Positions 47,895 through 57,136 are shown, counted from the stretch's first letter. The stretch is DNA of 64,000 bases from Pseudobdellovibrionaceae bacterium (GCA_020635075.1 JACKAM010000001.1:124001-188000), one strand, 5' to 3'. Notes: generated by a model not told the origin, from the letters alone. Made by a program: numbers and translations.

Positions 47895-48002
47895 GCTATT
47901 TGGTTCCAGGTCCTCAAACGGGATGCAACATGACAAAGGGATCTCTCAAGCGAGATTCCTTTGTCATGTTGCATCCCGTTTGAGGACCTGGAACCAAATA
48001 GC
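47895..48002. repeat. Near-perfect 51-bp inverted repeat abutting the modC stop
   Basis: Arms 47895-47945 and 47952-48002 pair over 51 bp with one mismatch around a 6-base loop TCAAGC. The inner arm's edge is the base next to the modC stop codon (48003-48005). There is no T-run at either end. The rest of the 207-base gap shows no feature. Confidence 0.95.
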
Positions 48003-49079
48003 TTAACGCCGGGCGCTTAACACAGCACTCTTAACCTGAACATAGACATTCATGTTTGGCTGCAAATCCAGAGCCTGAGCGGATTTGCGGGTGATGCGGG
48101 CGAGGAGAGCTGTTTCCCCAAGATGGAGTTTTACCATTGTTTGTGCCGTACCGTACTCCCTCATCTCCATGAGTTTTGCCGGTAGCACATTAAGGATGGT
48201 GCTCGAATCAGGTTGATTAAGGGTGAGGCTCACATCCCTTGCCATGATGCGTAGACGAACCTGTTCGCCTAGAGGTAGTTCGTTTCCTGGCGTTAAAAAT
48301 TCTCCACCCGGAAAGCCCAAGCATAAGAGATGGTTTTGCTGGTCATAAGATTTCACTTGGGCCTGCACCAAAGATCCGGCGTTTTCACATAAGGCCAAAG
48401 GATGAGCAAAATCCGTTAGGACTTGCGATAGAGAGCCGTGTACCACAAACCGTCCCTCGTCCATCAAAACCAAGTCGTCAGCCAGGCGAACGACTTCGTC
48501 CAAAGAATGGCTTACATAGATTATAGGGATCTTTACCTCATGTGCCAGCTGAGAGATAAAGGGCAGGATTTCAGACTTGCTCACTTCATCAAGGCCAGAC
48601 AGGGGCTCATCCATCAACAACAGTTGGGGTGAGCGGAGAATGGCCATGCCCATGGCCACCCGCTGTTTTTGCCCTCCCGACAGCTGACGAGGAGAGCGAT
48701 GCAAATAAGGCTGCAGTTGCAGGAGCTCAACCGCCTGCTGCAATTGGATACGTCGCTCAGACTTTGGTGTGCGGTCAAATCCAAACTGCAGATTTTGTTG
48801 TACATTGAGATGCTCAAACAACTGTCCGTTTTGAAATACATAGCCCAAAGATCTTAGGTGGGGGGGCAAAAAGCTGTCCGTTGTTTGCCATGCCCTGCCC
48901 GATACCAGCAGTTCTCCCTCGGTGCACATATCCAGTCCCGCCATCAAGCGAAGGAAGGTGGTCTTACCGCAACCCGAAGGCCCAAAAAGTGCTGTGACTC
49001 CCATGCCCGCAAAGGCAAATTGCACATCCAAGGTGAAAGCGGAAGACGTGTGGTGAAACTGTCCTTGGACAAGACTCAT
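48003..49079 (-). CDS. modC: Molybdate ABC transporter ATP-binding protein ModC
   Basis: 358 residues. ABC domain 1-230 has Walker A GPSGCGKT (33-40), the signature LSGGQKQR and Walker B LLLMDEP followed by a H-loop (SHSLDEV). The C-terminal about 290-355 matches the TOBE (molybdate-binding) domain typical of ModC, with MARDVSLTL before it. It powers uptake of molybdate (or tungstate) for molybdenum cofactor enzymes. It overlaps modB by four bases (ATGA at 49076-49079). No modA (periplasmic binding protein) gene was seen in the window. Confidence 0.93.
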   Translation of the reverse strand: MSLVQGQFHHTSSAFTLDVQFAFAGMGVTALFGPSGCGKTTFLRLMAGLDMCTEGELLVSGRAWQTTDSFLPPHLRSLGYVFQNGQLFEHLNVQQNLQFGFDRTPKSERRIQLQQAVELLQLQPYLHRSPRQLSGGQKQRVAMGMAILRSPQLLLMDEPLSGLDEVSKSEILPFISQLAHEVKIPIIYVSHSLDEVVRLADDLVLMDEGRFVVHGSLSQVLTDFAHPLALCENAGSLVQAQVKSYDQQNHLLCLGFPGGEFLTPGNELPLGEQVRLRIMARDVSLTLNQPDSSTILNVLPAKLMEMREYGTAQTMVKLHLGETALLARITRKSAQALDLQPNMNVYVQVKSAVLSARR

Positions 49080-49756
49080 GACTTCACCACCTTATGGCGG
49101 CGGTTGAGTCCATAGACGATAAGGAGAAGGGCGAAAGACAGGATCAGCATTCCCGCCGACAGCAAATGAGCCCTTGTGTAGTCCATGGCCTCGACGTGAT
49201 CAAAAATAGCGATGGAAAGGACCTGGGTTTTGCCAGGGATGTTTCCCCCAATCATCAATACCACACCGAATTCGCCCACAGTGTGAGCAAAGCCCAATAC
49301 CGTGGCGGTGAGAAAGCCGGGGCGGGCAAGGGGCAAAGCGACGCGGAAGAAACGATCCCATGGGTTTGCCCCTAGGGTGGCCGCCAATTCTAAGGGCTGT
49401 TTACCTACGGCAATAAAGGCATCCTGCAGTGGTTGAACCACAAATGGCAGAGAGTAGAAAAAAGAGCCGATGACCAGACCCGCAAAGGTGAAGGCGAGGG
49501 GGTGAAGGCCTAGGGAAGTCATAACCCAGCCGATGAGCCCCTCGGGCCCAAGCAAAACCAACAGATAAAAACCCAATACCGTGGGGGGAAGGATCAGTGG
49601 AAGGGCGATGACAGATTCGACAATTGGCTTTATGCGATTTTCACTGCGGGCCATCCACCAAGCGAGAGGAGTGCAAACCACCAGGAGAAGGAGGGTGGTC
49701 AAGCCAGCAAGGCGGAGGGTTACTCCCAGTGCTAAAATGTCCTCGCCGGATAACAT
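49076..49756 (-). CDS. modB: Molybdate ABC transporter permease ModB
   Basis: 226 residues, the usual ModB size, from ATG 49756; a TTG at 49786 would add 10 residues without a better ribosome site. Five to six membrane helices with the permease EAA loop (LELAATLGANPWDRFFRVALPLARPG) facing the ATPase and PLILPPTVLGFYLL early on. It forms the channel with ModC. The operon lacks modA here, so the binding protein must be elsewhere, or the transporter has another substrate. The 154-base gap before the HAMP gene has no feature. Confidence 0.92.
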   Translation of the reverse strand: MLSGEDILALGVTLRLAGLTTLLLLVVCTPLAWWMARSENRIKPIVESVIALPLILPPTVLGFYLLVLLGPEGLIGWVMTSLGLHPLAFTFAGLVIGSFFYSLPFVVQPLQDAFIAVGKQPLELAATLGANPWDRFFRVALPLARPGFLTATVLGFAHTVGEFGVVLMIGGNIPGKTQVLSIAIFDHVEAMDYTRAHLLSAGMLILSFALLLIVYGLNRRHKVVKS

Positions 49757-49940
49757 GGACCCATCCAGGTTTGAGTGGAAATTCAAGAATGATTCTCAGG
49801 TACTCCACGAAGGCGCAATTGTCACCCCTGTGAGTCGCCCCAAAAGCTTTTTATACCTTGCTGCCTCGTTGCGGTATTGTCCCTACAGCTTCCTCGGTTG
49901 CGTCTTGAAAAAACTTCTTGGGCAGTCCACCAGTTGGGGC

Positions 49941-50402
49941 TCAGTCAGGTTTTGAGTTCTTTTCCTGTTGTTGTTTAGCAAGTTTTTTTAGGGCTTCAGC
50001 GACCTCTACCAGTTCGTCGCCTTCTCTTAATCCTGGGCGGATCTCATAGTCGCCATTGATCATCTTTTCAATAGAGGCCTTTAAAACATAGGCTGGACCG
50101 GCAAATTTGTGAGAATAGCCAATGGAAATAATAAAGATTCCCAAACTGGCCAGAGCGACAGTGACCACGGTCGAAATGATGAGACTGTTAAAGATATCGT
50201 GGAGCTGGAGGTGAAAGGGGCCCTGAATTGGGTAGTGTTTGGTGAAGTCTTCCATAAAAGTATGCATCTTCCAGAAGAGAAAACCATGGACAACGGTCAT
50301 GGAAATCAAAAACCCAATGAGAAAGTAGAAACTAAAACGCATTTGCAAGTAGGGGTTGATGAGGTAGTTGCGGATGTAGCGCTTGTGTTTGTGTTTGGTC
50401 AC
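49941..50402 (-). CDS. Small two-helix membrane protein with HAMP-like segment
   Basis: 153 residues starting at GTG 50402 (GGGGG upstream). Two membrane helices (about 20-43 and 72-94) flank a short periplasmic loop with several aromatic/His residues. The second is followed by a HAMP-like stretch (GPAYVLKASIEKMINGDYEIRPG, then EVAEALKKLAKQQQ), the linker that passes signals in chemoreceptors and kinases. There is no output domain, so it may be a truncated transducer or an accessory protein. It lies divergent from the PP2C phosphatase gene, which also has a HAMP. Confidence 0.75.
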   Translation of the reverse strand: MTKHKHKRYIRNYLINPYLQMRFSFYFLIGFLISMTVVHGFLFWKMHTFMEDFTKHYPIQGPFHLQLHDIFNSLIISTVVTVALASLGIFIISIGYSHKFAGPAYVLKASIEKMINGDYEIRPGLREGDELVEVAEALKKLAKQQQEKNSKPD

Positions 50403-50592
50403 GAGCAGCCCCCTTGACTCGTCTTTGTCATTTTAACGATAGCAAAATATGGGCTAAAAACCAGATCCTTTGTTCTCAAACCGCGACCTTTTTCCAGGCC
50501 GGGCAGATTCCCGTACCCTCCTGATAATATGGACAATATAATCAAATCATTCGACTTAGATCATTCAACGTCAGGGTAAGACTCAGCAGGGA

Positions 50593-52431
50593 ATGGCCAG
50601 TATCAAGTATTTTTCACTGAGGTACAAACTCCTCGCTCTCCTCATTCTCATGCCGACGGCTGGTTTAGCCCTCTATGCCCTGATGGCCATCAATCTGTTC
50701 ACCAAGGACAAGAAGGCCTACATCTTTGACTCTTCAGTAATTGTATCCAAGGCCCTGGCGACTCAGGTCAAGATCGAACTGGACGCACACGAAAAGCTGA
50801 TGGACCCCATCGTCAAGTCCATCGATACCGGCGCCATGAAGTTCTCAAAGCTCTCCTATGAGTTTTTCATCCGCCAGAACCGAGTTGAGCACCTGTTTTT
50901 GTTCAAACATATGGGCAATGGTCGGTACGCCAAGGCGGATCAGCTGTACTTGGAAAACAGATCAATCAAAAATTACGATCCAGGTGGTGAGGTTTTTGAC
51001 CTCATGCTTAAGACGGCAGGCGAGGTGGGATTTGCTGTTCAGGATGTCGCCGAGGCCAAGCGTTTCTTTTTGATTGCCCAAAAATACGGCGATGAACAAA
51101 AGCACGTGGTCGTACTTTCTCTCTACAATGCTCCCGACCTTTATGAGGCCTTTGCCACACCATCGGCTTACCGGCAGTACCTGGTTAGCCGCAACAACTT
51201 TATCTCCATGGAGCCCAAATACATGCGCAAGACCAAGAGTAAGGCGCAGGTCACGACCACGGAGTTTTTTACGCCGATATTCAATAATCGCTTCCCGGTC
51301 GGTATTGCTGAGATCAAGACCAAAGACGGTCACCCCATGTTGGTGTCCTTTTCCAAGGTGGGAAAGGGGGGGCTTTTCGTCGCATCTCTGGTGGAAAAGG
51401 CGGCTGCTCTTAAGGCAATTGACACCCTGATCGTGGAGTCCTTGCTTTTTGTTTTGTCCCTGATCAGTGTGACCATCATTATCGGCGTGATCGCCTCCTT
51501 CGGCCTGACTTCAGCACTTAGCCGCCTGGTGGAAGCCACCAAAGAAATCGCTGGTGGTAATTTTGACGTCAAAATCGACGTCAAATCCAAGGACGAAGTC
51601 AGCCTGTTGGGTGACAGTATTTCCTTTATGGCTGGCGAAGTCTCACGTTTGATGAACGAAACAGCCGAGAAGGCCCGCCTGGTGAATGAGTTGGAAACAG
51701 TAAAGCTCATTCAGGAAACGCTGTTCCCTCCTGATCAGGCGACCTTGGGACCTTTGGATATCGTCGGGTATTTCCATCCTGCCAGTGAGGCGGGAGGCGA
51801 CTGGTATCATTACTCGATGATGGGCGAAGATCGGGCATTCATCTGGATTGGCGATGTGACCGGTCACGGTGCGCCGGCCGCCATGGTGACTGCGGCGGCA
51901 AAGGCTGTGTCGTCAATAGTTGAGGAAATGGAGGACGTCACTCCAGCCATGGCCCTTAAGGTAATGAATCATGCCATCAACGCCACGGCAAAGGGCAATA
52001 CTTTGATGACCTTTTTTCTCATGTCGGTGGATTTTACCAGCGGCAAGGTGGTCTATGCCAATGCCAGCCACGAACCACCCTATGTTTTGCCCGTATCGGA
52101 TAAGCTAAAGAAGAAGGACTTTGTGCCCTTGTGTGACTCCGAAGGAAGTCGACTGGGCGAGAAGGCAGGGGCTGAGTACAAGGACGTCGAATATCAGCTC
52201 AACCCCGGTGATACTGTTCTTCTCTACACAGATGGTGTGATTGATCTCGCCAATCCAGCCGGAGAGGGCCTGGGCGAGCGCCAGTTTATTAAGCTCATTT
52301 GCGACAACTTCAGCGGCAAGGCGGCGGTCAAAACCAAGTTTGAAAACCTCAAAAAGACCCTCAATAGCCACCAGCAAAACGCGCCTCTCGTCGACGACGT
52401 CACCCTCTTCGCCTTCCAATTCAAAGCCTAA
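50593..52431 (+). CDS. Membrane PP2C phosphatase (RsbU-type) with sensor and HAMP domains
   Basis: 612 residues. Membrane helix about 12-32, periplasmic sensor about 35-280 (dCache-like, with paired Tyr/Phe strands), second helix about 280-308, HAMP about 310-365, and a coiled coil leading to the SpoIIE/PP2C domain about 375-612. Metal-binding acidic residues are seen in GGDWYH and GDVTGHG, and a later DTVLLYTDGV. Such enzymes dephosphorylate anti-anti-sigma proteins and turn on partner switching. It sits in the MotA/MotB region but its target is not shown. Its stop is the first base of repeat copy D. Confidence 0.9.
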   Translation: MASIKYFSLRYKLLALLILMPTAGLALYALMAINLFTKDKKAYIFDSSVIVSKALATQVKIELDAHEKLMDPIVKSIDTGAMKFSKLSYEFFIRQNRVEHLFLFKHMGNGRYAKADQLYLENRSIKNYDPGGEVFDLMLKTAGEVGFAVQDVAEAKRFFLIAQKYGDEQKHVVVLSLYNAPDLYEAFATPSAYRQYLVSRNNFISMEPKYMRKTKSKAQVTTTEFFTPIFNNRFPVGIAEIKTKDGHPMLVSFSKVGKGGLFVASLVEKAAALKAIDTLIVESLLFVLSLISVTIIIGVIASFGLTSALSRLVEATKEIAGGNFDVKIDVKSKDEVSLLGDSISFMAGEVSRLMNETAEKARLVNELETVKLIQETLFPPDQATLGPLDIVGYFHPASEAGGDWYHYSMMGEDRAFIWIGDVTGHGAPAAMVTAAAKAVSSIVEEMEDVTPAMALKVMNHAINATAKGNTLMTFFLMSVDFTSGKVVYANASHEPPYVLPVSDKLKKKDFVPLCDSEGSRLGEKAGAEYKDVEYQLNPGDTVLLYTDGVIDLANPAGEGLGERQFIKLICDNFSGKAAVKTKFENLKKTLNSHQQNAPLVDDVTLFAFQFKA

Positions 52432-52693
52432 AAACGGGTCCCCTTAACTGTTGATCCGCAAAGCCATGTGCCGCCTTTGTCCGAGACAAAGGTCCGATTG
52501 ACGAGCCATTCCCGGAAATCCGAATCCTCTGCCGTCGCGCATGGGCGTATCCGAACTGCGGCAGCAATGCTGACGCAGTCCGAAGACGCGCCTGCGGCCG
52601 AAAGGCGCGTGAGGATTTGCGGAGAATGGTCGGCAACGGACCTGTTGTCACTGATAAAGGACTTTGTGGATTAACAGTTAAGGGGACAGGTTT
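52432..52693. repeat. Palindromic intergenic repeat, copy D (reverse orientation)
   Basis: 262 bases filling exactly the space between the convergent stops of the PP2C gene (52431) and the FecR-like gene (52692). Terminal inverted repeats 52438-52463 and 52662-52687 match over 26 bp with two mismatches. The core is in the opposite orientation to A, B, C and E (GGAAATCCGAATCCTC first), and lacks the long insert. Confidence 0.88.
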
Positions 52694-53744
52694 AGTTCAT
52701 TACTTCGACGGGAACTTGACGCTTGAACGCATCCTGGAAGTTCTTCTGGTTGTTCTTCTTAACCAAAAAGTCGCCGGTCAGAGTCTGACTACCATCAGAG
52801 AACTCCCAACGAACGGTGGCTTCAATGCCAGATTTAACCTTTAAAAAGATAAAGGGGACCATGTCCCTTTCAAACTTTTTGGTTACAGCGGTAACTCCGT
52901 CCACCGACAGTTTGAGCTCGCAGGAGCCTTGGCATTGGGTCTTGGGGAATACCGGGATTTGTCCACCCGTATTATGTATAAATACATGGTTCTGTTGGGG
53001 GTAGGGGGGATTTAAGGTAATGCGACTGGCATTCTGGGGGGTTCCCACCTCAAGACCAGATGGCATCCGTGGCTGGGTATCTGCGGGAGGCGTGCCGGCC
53101 GTGTCTTTGGCCTTGCCGCCGCCTTCACCATCGTTTTCTTTTACTTTGACCCCTGCCGACTTGGTCACGGTCGCCTTTTGGTTTTTCAGATTCACCTTTT
53201 TGCCGTTGTACTCGACCTGGACGTTGCGATCAAAACTACCGATTTCAAGGCCTCCGCCTTCCATATATGAGACGGTAAACTGAGAGTCCTTTTCGCCATT
53301 GAGAATGACGGCTTCTTTTTCAGTCAATATCTCAATCTCGTCGCTCTCTTCGAAGGCACCAGAGATGGCGCCTTGCTCAATCTTCAGGTCGGGTTGACCA
53401 TCAATTTCGCGCAGAACAATCAGGCTTTGCTCGCCAATCATGATACGAGGTCCGTTCACAAACTTGACCATGATCTGAGAGCCTTCACCGGAGAAAATAT
53501 AATCGCCATTGGCAAGCACATCTTCCGGCTTGAGTTCTTTGAACTCAAAACTGTCTGGGGAGCGGCGGCGGGTGTTCTTACTTGAACTCACCACTTTGGC
53601 AATCACGTCTTCTGGGGAGACTTTTTCAGAAAAGAATAGCTGTTTGTAAGTGGAATGCAAAGCAATGGAAGCAACCAGCACCACAGAGGCGACGCCAATC
53701 AAAAGCCATTCGATTTTTCCTAAGTTTTTAATTCTTTCTAACAT
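52692..53744 (-). CDS. FecR-domain membrane protein
   Basis: 350 residues. One membrane helix near the N-terminus (about 14-30, with a short basic cytosolic end). The periplasmic part has the FecR-type beta-rich pattern (ANGDYIFSGEGSQIMVKFVNG, MIGEQSLIVLRE, KIEQGAISGAF) at about 70-145, then a Lys/Gly/Pro linker (200-235) and a second beta domain with two cysteines (QCQGSC). FecR domains usually carry signals to ECF sigma factors, but many exported FecR proteins lack one, as here. It is divergent from motA. Confidence 0.78.
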   Translation of the reverse strand: MLERIKNLGKIEWLLIGVASVVLVASIALHSTYKQLFFSEKVSPEDVIAKVVSSSKNTRRRSPDSFEFKELKPEDVLANGDYIFSGEGSQIMVKFVNGPRIMIGEQSLIVLREIDGQPDLKIEQGAISGAFEESDEIEILTEKEAVILNGEKDSQFTVSYMEGGGLEIGSFDRNVQVEYNGKKVNLKNQKATVTKSAGVKVKENDGEGGGKAKDTAGTPPADTQPRMPSGLEVGTPQNASRITLNPPYPQQNHVFIHNTGGQIPVFPKTQCQGSCELKLSVDGVTAVTKKFERDMVPFIFLKVKSGIEATVRWEFSDGSQTLTGDFLVKKNNQKNFQDAFKRQVPVEVMN

Positions 53745-53911
53745 AGAAAATTGCTTCTTATCCCACTCCTACAAGAGGATATAATTTCACTTACTTATAT
53801 GGATCGGAATAGCGAAAGAGTGGATGTAGTTTCGTACCAATATTTCACCAAATATGGACCTTCGGACCGGGGACTTTGATCTTAAACAACTCGCCTCGAC
53901 CTCCCGATGCG

Positions 53912-53940
53912 TTGCGAACCCGCTGACTACAGTGTATTTT
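53912..53940 (+). promoter_or_regulatory. Promoter candidate for motAB
   Basis: -35 TTGCGA (53912-53917), a 17-base spacer and -10 TATTTT (53935-53940), about 45 bases before motA ATG 53985. Both boxes are imperfect. Confidence 0.5.
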
Positions 53941-53984
53941 CTAAAGATATCCAAGGTTTGTCATCATTTGCGTGAGGGCTTTAC

Positions 53985-54782
53985 ATGAATTTTAAATCCA
54001 TTGTCGCCTTGGTAATGGCCGGCACCGTCTTTGGCTTTGGTGTGTTTACGGCAACCAATAATCCGGCGGCATTTTTGGATTTCCACGCGGGCCTCATTGT
54101 CTTTGGCGGTACTGCAGCAGTTGCCGCCATTGCGTTTCAAATTGATCGCATTTTTGTCATGCTCAAGGTCTTTTATCACCGCATGATCAAAACATATAAA
54201 GTTGATTATGTGGGCTTGATCAAAGAACTGATGATTCTTTCTGAGGCGTACCGGGCCAACAATGCCAATCTGCCGACTTTGGTCGAGAGTTCAAAGGACC
54301 CCTTTATTCGCGAAGCCATGGGTGTATTGATGGATGACTTTCTCGACGAAAAAGAACTCATCGAGATTCTCAGTCTACGCACCAATACCATCTATTACCG
54401 CTACCTGGAGGACGCCAAAAAGTTTAAAGCACTGGGTAAGTTCCCACCGGCCATGGGTCTGATGGGAGCGGTTCTGGGTATGATCGCTCTGCTGCAAACT
54501 CTGGGTCAGCCGGGCTCTGAGAGTAACATTGGTCCGGCTATGGCGGTTGCCCTTGTGGCCACTCTCTATGGTATTGCCTTGGCCAACTTGGTTGTCCTAC
54601 CCATTGCGGAAAATCTGGCCGAGGGCGCACGCGAGGTCTACGCCAAAAACAAGATGATTGTGGAAGGTGTTAAATTGATCTCACAAAAGAAGAACCGCAT
54701 TCTTCTTGCCGAAGAACTCAATTCCTATCTGCTTCCCAATGAGCGATTGAACTGGAAAGATCTCGATGGTGGAGGCGCCTAG
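53985..54782 (+). CDS. motA: Flagellar-type stator protein MotA
   Basis: 265 residues with four membrane helices: two short ones at the N-terminus (VALVMAGTVFGFGVF, GLIVFGGTAAVAAIAF), a long cytoplasmic loop, then GKFPPAMGLMGAVLGMIALLQTLG and ALVATLYGIALANLVVLPIAENL. The conserved Pro/Gly positions of the MotA/ExbB/TolQ superfamily are there. MotA forms the ion-driven ring around MotB that turns the rotor. A MotAB-type protein is indicated by the neighbour's OmpA-like peptidoglycan domain. motB follows after two bases. Confidence 0.92.
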   Translation: MNFKSIVALVMAGTVFGFGVFTATNNPAAFLDFHAGLIVFGGTAAVAAIAFQIDRIFVMLKVFYHRMIKTYKVDYVGLIKELMILSEAYRANNANLPTLVESSKDPFIREAMGVLMDDFLDEKELIEILSLRTNTIYYRYLEDAKKFKALGKFPPAMGLMGAVLGMIALLQTLGQPGSESNIGPAMAVALVATLYGIALANLVVLPIAENLAEGAREVYAKNKMIVEGVKLISQKKNRILLAEELNSYLLPNERLNWKDLDGGGA

Positions 54783-54784
54783 GT

Positions 54785-55606
54785 ATGTTGGGAGCTGACG
54801 GCCACCATGGGCATGAAGAAGAGGATCATGGGGATGAGGAGATTTGGCTCATCTCCTACTCGGACCTGATGACCCTCCTCTTTGGATTTTTTGTTCTCAT
54901 GTATGTGTTTGCCTCCACTAAAACCGGAGAAGCGGAGAAGGTGAGAGAGGGGCTGGCCAAGTCCTTTGGTGGTTCCTATGTTTCTCCCCAGGAAGAATTG
55001 GCCACTCAATTGAAGCAAAAAACGGAGGAGGGGAGTCATCCCATTATGGGTCAGATCGATGTGCAGACCCCTTCTGATGGGATGGAAATTACCTTTCGCA
55101 GTAACCTCCTGTTTGATTCCGGAAGTTCAGACCTAAAACCTCATGTAAAAGCCACCATGAAAATGATTGCTGGGCTGATTTCAAATAGCGTTGAAGATGC
55201 TGAAATTCTCGTCGGCGGTCACACCGATGATTCACCCATTCACACCCGCCGCTTTCCTTCAAACTGGGAGCTTTCTGCCGCCCGTGCCGCGAGCGTGGTC
55301 AAAGAGTTTATTTCTACTGGCTATGACCCAAAAATGATGGTCGCCCTTGGCTATGCTGAAACCCGTCCAGCCTATCCCAACCGGGACGAAAAGGGTGTGC
55401 CTATTCCGGAAAATCGCGAAAAAAACCGTCGCGTGGTGATTAAGGTGGTGTCCCCAGGAATCATTAAGCAGCCGTCTGAAAGCATTGCTCACAGCGCCCA
55501 ACAAAGAGCCGAGGCTAAGGCCAATGCTGAAGCTCAAAAGCTAAAGGACCAGGGAGCATCTCAAGGCCGCCCTCTTCCTCCACCGCCGCCACCGGCGAAT
55601 CAATAA
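54785..55606 (+). CDS. motB: Flagellar-type stator protein MotB
   Basis: 273 residues with an acidic, His-rich cytoplasmic start and one membrane helix holding the ion-binding Asp27 (SYSDLMTLLFGFFVLMYVF). The C-terminal OmpA-like domain (about 105-235) has the peptidoglycan-binding pattern GGHTDDSP, NWELSAARAASV and NREKNRRVVI. The Pro/Ala/Gln-rich end is an extension. MotB anchors the stator to the wall and carries the ion. It ends two bases from a convergent gene, so no terminator is seen. Confidence 0.93.
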   Translation: MLGADGHHGHEEEDHGDEEIWLISYSDLMTLLFGFFVLMYVFASTKTGEAEKVREGLAKSFGGSYVSPQEELATQLKQKTEEGSHPIMGQIDVQTPSDGMEITFRSNLLFDSGSSDLKPHVKATMKMIAGLISNSVEDAEILVGGHTDDSPIHTRRFPSNWELSAARAASVVKEFISTGYDPKMMVALGYAETRPAYPNRDEKGVPIPENREKNRRVVIKVVSPGIIKQPSESIAHSAQQRAEAKANAEAQKLKDQGASQGRPLPPPPPPANQ

Positions 55607-55608
55607 CT

Positions 55609-56961
55609 CTACTTACCTGCCTGAATCGATGACTGATTAGAAAGAGCCCTCAGGATCTGGTCGCGGGAGACACTTCCAGTAAAAACCTCGTGACCCACGA
55701 TCACTGTCGGCGGTGTGGTGACTCCCAAATCCTGAGCGTACTTAAGTTGGTTGTCGACTTCTGCCTTAAAAGTCTGTTTGATCATACACGACTGAAAATT
55801 GTCATGGTCAGCACCAATTTCCCGAGCCATCTCGTGAATCTTTTCTTCACTTATTTCTTCCGTTTCCTTGGTGGCTCTTTCGTAAAAGGCCCAAAATAAT
55901 TCGGGTCTCTGGAAGTTCAAACAAAAAGAGGCTTCGGCTAACAAGCGTGACTGCCAATTTCCCTCAGAAAACAGGTGAACAAAACCAATGCGCACTTTGT
56001 CCTGAAGTTCCTGGCGAATGGACATGAGATCAGCCGCCAGCTTGACACAAGGGGAGCACATAAAGTCCGAGAAGACAAAAAAGGCCGGTCCCTTGTCCTT
56101 GTCTGTTCGCTGACGAATGAGGGCTTGGTTGTCACTCAAGGGAATGGCGTAGGTCGGAGGTTTAAAACCCACCTTAGCCATCTCATTGGCAAAGGCTGAT
56201 TGGACATAGGCATCAAGCATTTCTTTACGCTTGTTTTCCAAGACAATGGCGTGGAGTTGAGCCCGCAAGCGCTTTTCGCCAGGCCCGATGGAGACCCCTT
56301 TGTCGGCGATAAACTGGTCCACGTCCTGGTCGGTTACTACCAGTTCCTCTTTGATGATTTGTGTCTTGATCAGCTGCTCAATATTCGTACCGTTTTCCTT
56401 GGCCTTTTTGAGGAGCAATTGGCGAGAAAACACACTCTGTAAGACATTGACGGCTTCCTGAAGCTGCTGGGTTTTTAACTCGGAAAAACGGATTTGATTG
56501 AGGGGAAGATCTTTACGCTCCAACAGGTTGCCATTGAGGTTGATCACTTTTCCGTCCTGCCTGCGCGGGGAAAAAGTGAGGTTGAGGTTTTTCCCGAGGC
56601 CTAGTCTGGAAGTATCGTACTCAGCCATCGGCGGTGCCATGAAAACCTCAAGGTTGATCGCCCCATCGCCACCAGCACCCAGTTTTTTGAGGGCGGCCTC
56701 CGCCAGTGCCTTCAGTTCGCGCTCCTGGTAGTCTTCAAGAGACTTGGACTTCTCTATCACTCCGGATTCACTGAGCTCCAGATCGCCAAATTGGGCGAAC
56801 ACACCCTCTTTTAAATCAGGGCTGTACTCAATTCTTAAGGGAACTTCGGCAATCACCACTGGACCTTGGGCAAGTTTGGCTTTTTCAAAGGGCTTGAACA
56901 CCAAAATCACGACCAACAGGGTGACAAGGGCAGCAACCAGGGAAACGATCATCTTTATCAT
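55609..56961 (-). CDS. DsbA-like thiol oxidoreductase with a SurA-like N-terminal region
   Basis: 450 residues from ATG 56961 (GAGGAGAT upstream). A membrane anchor (about 6-24), then a helical region (about 55-290) with a SurA/parvulin-chaperone look: VFAQFGDLELSESGV start and a Lys/Gln-rich long helix (QTAEAVNVLQSVFSRQLLLKKAKENG), but no rotamase domain. The last 170 residues are a thioredoxin fold with CSPC (DFMCSPCVKLAADL) and cis-Pro TTPPTVIVG, matching DsbA/DsbG-type proteins. It may fold secreted Cys-rich proteins such as those nearby. Convergent with motB. Confidence 0.85.
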   Translation of the reverse strand: MIKMIVSLVAALVTLLVVILVFKPFEKAKLAQGPVVIAEVPLRIEYSPDLKEGVFAQFGDLELSESGVIEKSKSLEDYQERELKALAEAALKKLGAGGDGAINLEVFMAPPMAEYDTSRLGLGKNLNLTFSPRRQDGKVINLNGNLLERKDLPLNQIRFSELKTQQLQEAVNVLQSVFSRQLLLKKAKENGTNIEQLIKTQIIKEELVVTDQDVDQFIADKGVSIGPGEKRLRAQLHAIVLENKRKEMLDAYVQSAFANEMAKVGFKPPTYAIPLSDNQALIRQRTDKDKGPAFFVFSDFMCSPCVKLAADLMSIRQELQDKVRIGFVHLFSEGNWQSRLLAEASFCLNFQRPELFWAFYERATKETEEISEEKIHEMAREIGADHDNFQSCMIKQTFKAEVDNQLKYAQDLGVTTPPTVIVGHEVFTGSVSRDQILRALSNQSSIQAGK

Positions 56962-57136
56962 AATTATCTCCTCAAAAGGCATTTTAGGCCCAGGAGGGGA
57001 GAGTCATCAATTCAAAATGGGGAGCTGGACCAATTGCCAGTACCGACCATAGACGGGAATTTTGGCCCCAGCCGTGGCCTACCTTGAGCCGCAGGGACGA
57101 TTTTCCGATTCGTATACTATAGATTGGAGACTCAGT

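Noticed and set aside
48003..49756. Sulfate or iron ABC transporter instead of molybdate
   Set aside because: The TOBE domain of the ATPase and the 226-residue permease size fit ModBC best; still, the substrate is not proven.
52421..52674. Open frames inside repeat copy D and similar frames in copies B, C and E
   Set aside because: They read through palindromic, non-coding repeat cores; length and composition change between copies in the way expected of repeats.
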